Source: Anthoceros angustus (taxonomy: Eukaryota > Streptophyta > Anthocerotopsida > Anthocerotales > Anthocerotaceae). Taken from it: a stretch of 30,000 nucleotides of DNA. The translations under genes were made by a program, and so were the position numbers. Within the stretch, counting starts at the first letter, position 1. Every line of letters begins with the position of its first letter. Location: assembly GCA_010909165.1 (NCBI GenBank), contig MU008230.1, positions 1 to 30,000 of the forward strand, written 5' to 3'. This document shows positions 10,117 through 19,908 of this stretch, piece after piece. Under the pieces are notes generated by a model, which did no database searches, was not told where the DNA came from, and was given only the letters and a program-made list of their open reading frames with translations.

Positions 10117-10466
10117 AATGGGATGAGCCTACCAAATCTGGCGCTTGCTCAACCAGCGTCGGTGATTATTTACGCACCGTGCATCGCGATTACTATGTAA
10201 ATGGCTTGAATGGGCCACGGATGGCGGAGTTAAAAGCAGCTTGCGGATGAGGAAGAAGAACTTTTGGCTCGCCATCGAGCGAGCAGCGGTGGGAAGGCAA
10301 GTGAATGAATACTGACCCGAAGAGGCGGGTGGCGCTTTATTGGCCCAGGGGCCTTGAGTGCTTCTCATTAACTTCAAGATAGTATGTTTGACGTTTCTAT
10401 AGAAGGTTTTATGGGATATGATGCCCAAGTGCTACTGTGACAATGGCAGCCGCTTCTTGGGCGGGG

Positions 10467-10578
10467 GCCATTGGCTTTTGAATAGTCTTAAGATGCGCTG
10501 CGTGTAGGTTTGTTTGGGTGCGGGTTATTGTGAACGCTTTTACACATAGTTTGTCCGTGTGTCTTGAACGCTATGCAC
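10467..10578 (+). repeat. ~110-bp direct repeat, copy A1 (before 3' LTR block)
   Basis: The segment starting GCCATTGG and running through TTTTGAATAGTCTTAAGAT, GTGAACGCTTTTACACATAG and TTTGTCCGTGTGTCTTGAAC recurs at 11041-11153. The copies differ mainly by one- to few-base indels. Together they flank the 3' LTR block on both sides; no copy is next to the 5' LTR. Confidence 0.8.
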
Positions 10579-10587
10579 GAGCGCGAC

Positions 10588-11044
10588 GCCATGCCACCAC
10601 GATGAAATGACATGTGAAGGGGTATATGGGTGCATGTATGTGCATGAATATGGCATGTATGCCCGCTATGGACATGCATGCACATGGGCATGCATGATGG
10701 CATGCAATGACATGCGTCAGAGGTTGTGAGGATGGCCACAAACGCGCGTGGATGGCGGGTGTCAACATCGATCACCCGTAATTACGCGTAATTAGGGAAC
10801 CGCGCACGGAGGCATCGCTCCTTTTCGTGAGGGTGTCATGCGCGCGCCTGTGGCGAGGAAGGCGCCAGCACTTAGGCAAGATAAGATGGCCAACATCGAG
10901 CAAAGGGCGGATTGTTGATGTTTGTTCTAGAAGCGCCATACGGATCCCAAACGTAGCATATGAGGTTCCTTGCATAGCGATAGCTCTGGGAAGTGCGGGT
11001 GAGCGAGTTGGATCCTACATCCGCATTGAAATGAAATTTTGCCA
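10588..11044 (+). repeat. 3' LTR of the gypsy-like element
   Basis: Matches the 5' LTR block 2188-2630 over nearly its full length: the CATG-rich part (10608-10720), the GAGGTTGTGAGGATGGCCAC segment, the TTCTAGAAGCG segment and the TAGCATATGAGGTTCCTTGC segment. Many single-base and short indels separate the two copies, so the insertion is not recent or the sequence is poorly polished. The expected TG start is not preserved; homology starts at CATGCCACC. Confidence 0.75.
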
Positions 11045-11153
11045 TTGATGCTTTTGAATAGTCTTAAGATATGTGTGTAGGTTTGTTTGGTGCGGTTATT
11101 GTGAACGCTTTTACACATAGTTTGTCCGTGTGTCTTGAACGCTTATGCACCAA
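11041..11153 (+). repeat. ~110-bp direct repeat, copy A2 (after 3' LTR block)
   Basis: Second copy of the segment at 10467-10578. It sits immediately outside the 3' LTR block, so the order is A1, LTR block, A2. A tandem or recombined LTR could explain this, as could a true LTR that is longer than the shared block. Confidence 0.8.
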
Positions 11154-14100
11154 GAGCTAAGCGGGGCCTATTGTCCTCCTCTTGGCCAACCATAAGACTG
11201 CTGTTGGCCTTCATCCTTGTAGGAGGTGAGCCCCCAAGCTATGATAATCGCATTTGGAGATCATCAACTCCGTGGCCACTCTCCATCCTCACACCTACTC
11301 TTAGGCGCCTTGCGGTGGTCAATTCTCCCACCTTGACATGGAGGGTCACATTCTCCTCCCTTGCTTCTTTCAGCTGGTTGGCTAATTTCGTCTAAAGGGC
11401 ATAATCTGCACAAAATCGCCTCTTCCTTACCACCAGCATCCTATGTACCACCTTCTTGTGGTATTCCTCCTCCTGAGACCTCCTCCCCTCCGAGTCTCTT
11501 AGTTGCTGAGCAAGTCTTTCCCTTTCCGCTTGCCACGAACTCTTCTCATGCTCCAGCTCCGCAGGCCGACATCTTGCACCCCCAACTCCGCGCGCTTCTC
11601 CTCCAAATGGTACCGGGTCCTTCGCACCTCTTCCATGTCCTTGGATCTTGATGGCTTGGGTAGCCATCACCGCTTCAGGCGCCCATTTGTTGGGTCGCCA
11701 CCTTCTCCCTTCCTAGGGCCTCTGCTTTGCTCTTTTCTTCTCTTGTTCCAATTGGGCAAAATGCTCTTCCGCCTTTTGCCTCCAAGAGTCTCGGTTGTCG
11801 CCGAATAGCTCTCCTGCAGACAACCTCCCTAGGACCTTTTCTCATGCGCCTCGCTGATCCACAAGATCCCGCTGGATTTTCTCCACAGCCTTCTCTAACT
11901 TGGCTGTTTCTCGTGACTCCATGGCCTCCAATTGCCACTTGTCCGCCTCCTTTCTGTCATTTCTTGGGCCTTGACTTCCTCGGCATGCCCACAAAGGCTG
12001 CTAGTTCCTAGCCCCTTCAAATCCACTGCAGTGAGTGCTTGCACTCAGCAATTCTCTAGGGGTCCCAATTCCACCCTCGCCTTCTTCTTTGGAAATTTCC
12101 AGCTCCCTTGCTCCTCAGCAGCGGTGGTCCTCTGTCGCCCCATCCGCTCCAGCGGAGTGGGCGGCCTGGCGCGTAGCGCGCCTCGTGCTTCTCCTTCCCT
12201 TCCCTACATGGTAAGCTGCGCCTGGGCGTGGGGTGCTGCTCTACCAGCGGTGAGGTGCTCCCCGGGGTAGCACCTACCACTGTGGTGGTGGCGCCCACCT
12301 GGTAGTCTACCTTAGTGTGGGTGCCTCCCTAACGAAAGAAATGGTGGGGACTCCCCACCCTTGGGCATCACCCCTCTGGGTCCTCCTCATAGACTACCAT
12401 TCGGCCCTCTCGGACCTTGCTCTTCCTCCTCCCTTGCTCTTGGGAAGGAAAGATTCCCATCAACCTTGTTGCCTCTCCTTCTCTTGCCTAGCATGCTTGT
12501 GGAGGTCGACCTCCCATTGTCTTCTTCAATGCAAAGGCAAAGGCCTTTCCAAACTTATGGAGATGGATTATCTCAAGGATGCCAAGCATCTTCTTCAACT
12601 CCTTGCTTGTGAGAAGTCCCTCGTTTCCCATAAATGCACCAAATAGGTGCTAAGGTAGCAGCCTTGGCCCTTCCTCATCCAGAATTTGGCTTGAGGAGCT
12701 TCTCCCGGTGGTGGATGTAGGCCTCATACATAATGGTCCCCAATCGCTTGGCTCCATGGAAATCTTCCACAAAAAGCGGAGGAAGTTGGTGCTGAAATAA
12801 GAAGGTTGGTAATTTACCAACCCCAATACAATCTTTGCAAAGAGCCTCCACTTGACTCCTCTTGTCTTTCCAGCCATTCTTGGCGTGGGCCTTCACTCCT
12901 CCATCCATCATGTCAAGAACTCTGCGGGAATTTCGGAGGCGATGTCCTCTTCCTCCATTTGTCCTCGAGAGAGCAATTCCGAGCTCTCCTCCTCGGTCTC
13001 CCATACACAGTCGAATGCTCACACGCAGCGGATCCGTTCTAGCATTCCTCTCGCTGCGGCGAGGCTGCTTCCGATTGATGGAGGTTGATGTAACACTCCT
13101 CAATCAATTCCAAATTGGTGTAGGCCCATTGGCTACACCCATCCCAATTGATGTTGTCTTCCCGCCCAACGCCAAAATCCACTAGATCCTCGTTAAGCTT
13201 CGCCTTGCAAAGCACGTAAATTGAGGCATTAAAAGTTTGCTCTCCCCCGGCGGGCGCAGCCGGTCGCTTGCCTTTTCTCCTCTTGAGGAGGAACCAGTGT
13301 GGCTCCTTCTTCTTGCCTTTTTCCCGCCGAGGCATGGCGGCGCCTTCCTTTCCAAACCGCTAGGGGAGTGAACTACCCCAATTGGCAACCTCAAGACTTT
13401 GCTCTCAAACGCCCTTCTTTTCAAGTCCCAAAGAAACCTCTCTTAACACCCAATTTCAACGTTAGGCTTGGTGATGCTTCCCGCTGCAAATTTTCCTCGC
13501 GATTTCTTCTTCCAGTCAGGCCGGCAGTGGTCGCGGTGCCCTCCTTCGCCTCCTCAATTTCCTTGACTTTGCCCGCCTAAGTGCCCAGCCTCGCTGCTCC
13601 CGCCTGACACTCCAACCAGGACTTAGGCCTCCAAGGTCAGACAGCTTGGAGGTCTCGCAATGCCTCGAATGCTTGGCGCTTCTTCTCCAAGTGCTTCATG
13701 AAGGAAGGAATTACTTTCCAATTTGGGAGCCCAAAACTCCACACCCAAACACACCCTTCCTTCCTGTGGCAACAACACTCACCCCGCAATACACACGCCC
13801 CGGCCTAAGTTCTCCACGCCAATCTCCTCCGCGTGGTCCTTCCTCCAAGGTGGCGCCACCACCACGCTCCTCCCGCCTCAATGCCCACAAAGACTTTGAG
13901 GCCGCGCTTCGCCTCGCCCACACCTCCTTCTTCGAGAGTCGAGGCGTGTGGAGAGCTCTCCGCTCACGGCTTTCATGCCACGGTTGCTCAAGCGCCTGGG
14001 TCGGTCCTCCTCGATGAAGCGCGCTTTGCCTCGCTCACCGCAGCGGTGATGGCGCCCTCTTCTCGCAGCCGATGGTAGCCTTCCTTCCTTTGCGCTTACG

Positions 14101-14400
14101 CCCAATTTCGCCTCCACTTACTTTGCCCTCTTTGATGATCACACGAGGTCAGTATAACCCTAGATCCGGGTTTATCATTCCAAAATCCTAATCCTACCTA
14201 TGCTGCCTATTTCCTATTTTGCCTACTATCTCTAATTAATCGCTTTCTAATTACCTTGTATATTTATTTCCCTATTGATGAGCATATATAGTGGATATCC
14301 TCCCCTATTCTCATTTCCCTTTAGCGAGATTCACCACCTCACCACGGTAGTCCGCCACCACCAGCGGTAGTCCGCTTTTTTTCTCACCACGAGTGTCACC
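11154..14400 (-). mobile_element. right segment of decayed element X, coiled-coil protein remnants, unknown family
   Basis: The minus strand carries broken coding-like stretches: about 13335-13039 starting MPRREKGKKKEPHW with WDGCSQWAYTNLELIEECY; about 12890-12660 with AKNGWKDKRSQVEALC and LFVEDFHGAKRLG; about 11960-11690 with heptad-like ETAKLEKAVEKIQRDLVDQ; about 11560-11340 with ELEHEKSSWQAERERLAQQL and LANQLKEAREENVTL. These suggest one protein with a basic N-terminus, an unknown central domain and a long coiled coil, interrupted by several frame changes. No reverse transcriptase or transposase was recognised. It continues, after the gypsy insertion, at 2187-1250. The stretch 14120-14400 is AT-rich with a TATATA near 14284 and may be its promoter or terminal region. 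Confidence 0.45.
13039..13335 (-). pseudogene. N-terminal open frame of element X protein
   Basis: 98 codons from an ATG; the start is rich in Lys/Arg (MPRREKGKKKEPHWF), then a mixed region with Trp, Tyr and Cys. It looks protein-derived because its composition continues in shifted frame downstream (12675-13038). Function not recognised; a nucleic-acid-binding structural protein is possible from the basic start. An overlapping frame at 13182-13424 looks like a shadow. Confidence 0.35.
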
Positions 14401-14467
14401 ACGGCCAGTAGTACACCACCAACCTTCGGAGGAACAAAGCCAGCAATGGGGACCGAGGACCCGGATG

Positions 14468-15861
14468 TCATCGAATCGAATCAACATCGGAATCGGAAGA
14501 CGGGTAAGCTATAGCACCAGGAACAGCACCTACCAGAGGAGCAACCCCACCAGCGGGAACAGCCGGATTAGACTGTTCAGGAACATCCGCTGGAAAAGAG
14601 GCATCAAACTGTGGAAAAGTATCAGTGTCCAACTCATGGTCAGAGTCATCAGATCGGCAAAATGTCTCAAAGAGGCGATGAACCGCAGAATCATCCAAAG
14701 AAGTAGTCTGAAGAACTGATCTCTCATCAAAGACCACTGTTCGAGCATGGAGTACCTTATGAGAGATAGGATCAAACAATTTGTACCCATGGATGCCAGC
14801 AGATATAAAATATGTGATTTGTAAGAGAACTTGACGGCAGCTTCCGGAATATGCATAGGCAATGCTCCCAAAACTCAAGATGTGATAAATCGGCTTGACC
14901 CCGCCCAAGCCTCAAAGGGTGTCTGCCATGAAGGGATGAGACAACAACTGCTCAAGATATGTGGCAACTTGAACTGCTTTCACCCCAAAATCGACAGCAA
15001 CCTCCTCGAAACATAAGGGACTCATCCAATGGTACGATGGCGACGTTCAGCCCGACCATTCATATCGGAATGATAAGGTATAGTGAGTTGTCTGATTCCT
15101 CTTTCTTCATAAAATTCTTGAAAGGCAAATGACAAATACTCTTTGGCATTGTCGATCTCGAGGCATTTCAACTTATGCATGCTCGTGACAAGCCGGATAC
15201 TTCTTAAAGGTGAAAAACCTCACTCTTATGTCAAGGAGGGATGTAATGAAGTGAGTCCCACATCCTCAAATACCACAAAATATCGTGAGCCTCCCTGTGA
15301 TGGAGTAGACATAGTGTAGATATCCGTGGATTAGATCCAGGTTACGTAACCTTGCGAGGTTTACCACTCCCAAAGTGGGATTTAAACTACTTGCCATGGA
15401 TACAAGCTACACGACCCGGATCGTAACTCCGATTCCACAAATCCGCTATTACCATCGCTCTTGAGAAGACGTCTCATGGCTTGTATATTAGGATGACCAA
15501 GCCTGCAATGCCATAGATAAGCTGTACTAACAGGAGCCTTTGCATCAGCAACGTGGGCTGCAGGAGCGGGAACATCAACAAAGAAATCCAGCAAATAGAG
15601 ATCATACAAGGGGCGACCACGAGCTAGAACTGTGGATGGAGACTGTGAGAGAGAAATGGTACACTCTATGCCCTCAAATGTAATTCTGTACAACCCTGTT
15701 TTTTCCAAGGCCATTGTACTAACTAAATTCTTAGTCAGGAGAGGAACATGAAGAGTATTTTCTAACTCAAAAGGTGTACCATTCTGCAGAGTAACACGGA
15801 CTGTTCCAAACCCTCTAATTGGCAAAGCTGAGTTATCACCTAAGACAACAAAGATGGTCAT
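14468..15861 (-). pseudogene. copia pre-integrase and integrase, degenerate
   Basis: 15861-15382 is open (159 codons) and contains LHVPLLTKNLVS and the pre-integrase motif LWHCRLGHPNIQAM (about 15519-15478). The integrase core is in pieces: GGSRYFVVFEDVG (about 15294-15256), DNAKEYLSFAFQEF with a catalytic-region Asp (about 15153-15112), PYHSDMNGRAERRHRT (about 15081-15034). The later integrase segment FGSIAYAY and HGYKLFDPISHKVLHA is in the 14908-14468 frame, which then runs into an acidic Ser/Asp/Pro-rich linker. Reverse transcriptase should come next but the element ends. Confidence 0.8.
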
Positions 15862-15874
15862 GACCAGTGGAGTT

Positions 15875-16940
15875 GGTTTAGGAAATGAAGGCCTTCCTCA
15901 TAGAACACATGTGATTGGATGCACCACTGTCAAGAAACCAGTGACAGGAATCACGTGAGGAAGATGCAAGACACATTACCAGCAGACTTGGAGTGGACGC
16001 TCTGGCAACATGTGTCTCAGATGAGTGTTTTCCTTTAGCTGCATCATCAGCCTTCTTCTTCCTACAATCCTTAACCCAATGGTTATGCCACAATTACACA
16101 CACCGTTTCTTTGTGGAGTTCGGATCGGTGATGAAGAGGACGTTTGCCTCGCTACCAAAGACTCCTCCACGGCCACGTCCTCCCTGCCACGACCTTTCGC
16201 CCGCCTCCAACTCAAGAGGCGGTTCCTTTATTTTGAGACGAATCGGGCTTCAAAGATGTGCTTCTGTTGGCTTCACTGCAATGCACCAACCAACTGTGAC
16301 AACAGTTGGATGTAGGTTGTAGAGGTTGCCGACTTTGATGGCAATTGCTTGCTGACTGGCGCTAAACTGCTCATAACTTGGCGGCAGTGACGCGAGGAGT
16401 TGAATTGCTGCCCTGTCTTCAGGCACAAAAACTCCACAAGATGCCAGCTTGGCCCTGGCTGCACGAAACCTCGAGACATGGCTCTCAACGGAATCTGTCT
16501 CCTTCATGCGAAGTGTCTGGAAATGTAAGGTTGCTGCAACTTCCGTCATCATATCCTTAGATTCATAAGTGTCACCTAACAATGTCCATGCTTCATTTGA
16601 TGTACTTGTCAGCTTGATGTGAGGAATCATTTCTTGGGACACTGAAGACACGAGAATTGAGTGCCTTCCCTGCCCTTGACCGCCACTCTCGCTTGCTTTG
16701 CTGTCGGAGTACCGATCCTCCGGTGTTGCTGGCCCGACGGTTGACCGAGCAATTCTCGTGGATTGGTGCCATCAACCACATCCATGAGTGACTTCTCTTC
16801 GAGGATACAGCGTATACGAAAACTCCAGTTGTCATAATTGGAAGGAGTCAGGCGATCCTTCTCCTGGAGTCGGTCAGACCCATCGACCTGTTCCAAATTA
16901 CCATGCTGGAAATCAAAGTGATTATTGTGGAACAGGACAC
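15875..16940 (-). pseudogene. copia gag core, zinc knuckle and aspartic protease, frameshifted
   Basis: Gag forms the particle and protease cuts the polyprotein. The gag core shows LTPSNYDNWSFRIRCILEEK (about 16851-16792), the usual copia motif, then LLGDTYESKDMMTEVAATLH and a LLASLPPSYEQF segment in the 16250-16651 frame. A degenerate zinc knuckle with HWVKDCRKKK lies near 16080-16050. The protease active site WFLDSGASNHM is intact at about 15940-15908 (DSGA 15931-15920). At least three frame changes separate these parts. Pre-integrase sequence follows from 15861. Confidence 0.8.
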
Positions 16941-17446
16941 GGCCGAGCCGAATCTCTAATTTCCTTGGTATGTCTCTTGACCTCTAGCTCTTGAGAAACG
17001 GATGAGAATTTTCCCAACTCTCCGGTTTTCTCTAGCCTATCAAGTCTGACAATGGCGTTGTCTATCTTACTGGACAGTTCGACCAACTTGGCATTCTGGC
17101 TATTGAAGGCAGCAAAGAACGAATCGGCCTGAGCACAACGGGTAGGATATGACCTACACTGCTCCTCTTGGACAGGAACTAGTAACCATTTCTCTGTCCT
17201 GTTGAAGCTACTTGACGCAGGTGGAGTCTCAGGCTGATAGAACTCTGGGGGAAAGGAATCAATGAATTGTTGTAAAAAGCGAACCCTCTCAATTTGCTTG
17301 GCTTGTGGAATCTTCTACTTGAAGTAGAGGCGCTCAAAAGCCTCCTGGAAATCCACGTCCCTCAGGGTAGCTTGAGTCTTCACCTTATCACGCTTGCCAC
17401 TCAGGTTGTCCAGAAATGAATGCCTGCAAAATTCCTTGCGAGGCAT
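16922..17446 (-). pseudogene. N-terminal gag extension of copia element, one internal stop
   Basis: A frame of 174 codons starts at ATG 17446 (MPRKEFCRHSFLDNL) and is broken only by TAG at 17317-17315 (codon 44). After it comes a plausible protein with FLQQFIDSFPPEFYQPETPP, then a likely short coiled coil (LSSKIDNAIVRLDRLEKTGE). Near the end a one-base shift joins it to the standard gag frame at about 16940. It lies between the primer-binding site and gag, so it is probably the N-terminal part of gag. I do not recognise a family for it. The ATG is ~130 bases inside the primer-binding site. Confidence 0.55.
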
Positions 17447-17574
17447 CCTGCTGCCAGCTTCATTAGCCACCGTCCAGTCTTTAAAAGAAATCGCGCTGCC
17501 ACTTAATTAATTCCATTATGAGATTAAAGAAAAATGGGAAGGTAGAAGCGATGAGCAGGGATGCGGATCATCCC

Positions 17575-17586
17575 GCTCTGATACCA
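17575..17586 (-). promoter_or_regulatory. primer-binding site, initiator tRNA-Met type
   Basis: The minus strand reads TGGTATCAGAGC directly after the LTR. This is complementary to the 3' end of plant initiator tRNA-Met and is the standard priming site of plant copia elements. It fixes the orientation of the element and the inner LTR edge. Confidence 0.9.
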
Positions 17587-17761
17587 TGAAAATGTTTGTG
17601 GATTACGAGACACACACACTCACGCAAGCATACATTGATAATGTTGGAAAGACACAAGAGAAGTAACCTGTAAAACGGTTACAACCGTTCATAAGCCCTC
17701 TTAAGTAAACTAGATAACCTACTTGGTATAACGTAATGTACAGTATATATTAAACCATACA
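17587..17761 (-). repeat. 5' LTR of the copia element
   Basis: The inner end is firm: on the minus strand it ends TTTTCA and abuts the primer-binding site. The outer end is tentative, at TGTATGG (17761 downward), giving ~175 bp with TG...CA termini. A TATA-like TTTAATATATACTG (about 17753-17740, minus strand) lies near the outer end where an LTR promoter would be. No second copy was found in this window to confirm the length, so the LTR may extend further out. Confidence 0.6.
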
Positions 17762-19908
17762 CCCCAATGGTCCGTAGAGAGGGAGAACGCTGCGGTCGGA
17801 GGCCGGGCGGAGGGCTTGCTCTTTGCAGCGCCCAGCCGCTCCCTTGTGAATGGTTGTCAGGTGAATTGTTTTACTTTGAGGTGTGGCGATGCTCAAGGAA
17901 CTCTCTTGAGGGTAGACTAGGAAAGACTGGAGGTTCTCGTGTCTACACACCACATAGCAACCGCCCAAGGAAGAACTTGTTAATTTAGACGGACCCTGAG
18001 CTTGTGCCGTAAGGCGAGTTGGTATTAATGAGCCAACAATCGGTGTTAGAGTAGGAGATTGTGGAGAAAGGAAGGTTAGATGAGTAGAGAAGGAGAGGCG
18101 TTGTTGATTGAGAGAGTTGTGAGGAGGATTAGAGTGCGGAAAACTAAGGCCGCAGGCAGAGCCTAAGGGACGAATCCCAACTGCAAGTAAGAGGGCGCTC
18201 CCTGTGTGGAGAAGAGTGGTCTTAGGAGTAGGGACGAAGTTGCGGTGTGGGTCAGGGGGTCCCTGGGGGCCCGTGATAGACGCCTTGCTATTAAGACGTG
18301 ACCTGCAATTGTGTGGTGTCGTTGTAGGTTGAGGCTTGGTGAATTTAAGAAGCAGTGACAAAGTGTGTAGTGGGGAGAGGGAGCGTGAGAGGCGTCTTGC
18401 TTGTTTAGAAGGTCGAGGTAGTGTAGTCAGCAGTAGCAACGATTTCAAGATCCAACCGTACCACAAGTCTCATGGGACGAAACCCAACGCGTAAACGACA
18501 AGTGATAAGTGTGGCCGCTAGAGGGTGCATCTCGGAAGCCCCGGATCCGCCTCCCACAACCTTTCACTAAAGGACGAACTCTAATGAAGGGGTAAGTAGA
18601 ATAATAATATCTATGTACACACACACACACTATAAATGCTAATATTATTGAGACCTAATGTCAACACCTATTCTCGTCATACCCTCGTCCCTTCCAAGGT
18701 TCACAACAAATCCACATGAAGAGTAATGATGCTTGTACCTTGTGCCAATAGTGCAGCAAATCAAGATGACGCTGATTGATTCACACCGGACTCCCAACAG
18801 TGAGATTGTTCCCAAATGCCCATGTCCAACAAGGCAGCCCCGACTGTGACTTCAGAGGGTCATAACCTAAGAAGAGAGATAATTTGTCGCGTATTGCATC
18901 ACATGTGAGCCAGATCTCTGTAAGTGTTGTCATTCGAGGTCCTCTTCTTCACCTATCAAAGAAGAGGAACACCAACAAGGAGATGAGCACAAATGAGTCC
19001 TGCAATTGAAGGAACAGTATCGTGTCTCTCAAAACTAACAAGAGGACGTGAGATGCGAGTTTCTGCACTCACTGTGAGGTACTGATCTACATGAGGCGTG
19101 AATCCACATGGTCTCTCATGAACCGCGTTTTAGGCTCGGTCTCCTGACCGCACCGGCAGCAGATTAGGCGTCTTATCGACCGCACTGCCGATGAGAAGTG
19201 CATAGCTTTGAAAACCTGATTTGAAACCTGGACTTCAAACCGACGAGTTTGGAATCCTTTCATCCCAGGTATGGAAAGCCGGGTATGGAAATGCAACAGA
19301 GAACGGGTGCAAAAACCCAAGTATGCGACGGAAACCACAAAATGATATTGCTGCTATGTCATGTATGTCGATATGAAGCCACCGTACATCGGGTTGCACG
19401 GTACATCGGGTTGTGCGTCCGCACGGGTCTGCTGACCGTATTTGCCTTAACGGCCATCGGGTATCGATGGGAAAGCACTTGGGACGTGCTGTACATAACT
19501 CCGTCTTTTCGGTCCTCCCCTTTAGCTAAGACAACTCAAGTTAGAGATGAGACATGGTACAAATAATCCAAACAATCCATTGTAGAGGTACATGATCGTA
19601 ACCAGCTAGCGCCATATGTTGATGGATGATCAAATACATCCACAAGACTCCTGTAAATACAGGTATGACGCAAAAGCTTTCAAACTATGTCACAGGCAGG
19701 AGGACCAATCCATGTGGAGTACCAAGGCACGTCCTATTTTAACTCGTACACCTTGGGCAGGGCAGGGAACAGGGACAGGCTAGCTACAGCACAACACACC
19801 CACACCGGAAGGAAAAAGATGATTGAGTTGCTGCTCGCCTGACTAGCAAGCAGGCTTCTTCATTAGGTATGGTCATGGTAGTCTCACACACCGGCCCACG
19901 GCCAAGCA
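17762..19908. other. intergenic, no convincing gene
   Basis: A 238-codon minus-strand frame (18466-17750) is open but is Ser/Pro/Thr/Leu-rich, runs into the copia LTR and shows no domain, so I do not call it a gene. A short (AC)n run lies at about 18615-18630 next to TATAAATG. A 14-base direct repeat GGTACATCGGGTTG-like pair occurs at about 19383-19416. 18640-19900 shows nothing coding; the last ~200 bases before 19909 are probably the 3' UTR of the bHLH gene. Confidence 0.5.

Larger units (their letters stand above)
2188..11044 (+). mobile_element. Ty3/gypsy-like LTR retrotransposon carrying a cytosine methyltransferase, degenerate
   Basis: Two related direct blocks of ~450 bp (2188-2630 and 10588-11044) bound a plus-strand coding region in the order weak gag, retropepsin, C5-cytosine methyltransferase, reverse transcriptase with YIDD, RNase H, integrase (HHCC zinc domain, core, C-terminal domain), PHD-like finger, unknown ORF. 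Reverse transcriptase before integrase is the Ty3/gypsy order. Frameshifts and stops occur in almost every module, for example TAG at 6253-6255, so the copy is non-autonomous. It probably inserted into element X. No good primer-binding site or polypurine tract was found next to the blocks, and exact LTR limits are blurred by an extra ~110-bp repeat around the 3' block. Confidence 0.8.
14400..17761 (-). mobile_element. truncated Ty1/copia retrotransposon (LTR-PBS-gag-PR-IN, no RT/RNase H)
   Basis: On the minus strand the order is 5' LTR (17761-17587), primer-binding site, extended gag, zinc knuckle, protease, pre-integrase domain, integrase core, then a Ser/Asp/Pro-rich linker that stops near 14468. 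Integrase before the missing reverse transcriptase is the Ty1/copia order. Reverse transcriptase, RNase H and 3' LTR are absent, and element X begins at about 14400, so the copy is cut off at that junction. In-frame stops and frameshifts occur throughout; it is dead. Confidence 0.85.

Noticed and set aside
17750-18466. 238-codon minus-strand open frame
   Set aside because: Ser/Pro/Thr/Leu-rich with no domain, overlaps the copia LTR, and no flanking exons or family resemblance were seen. Long chance frames occur in such composition.
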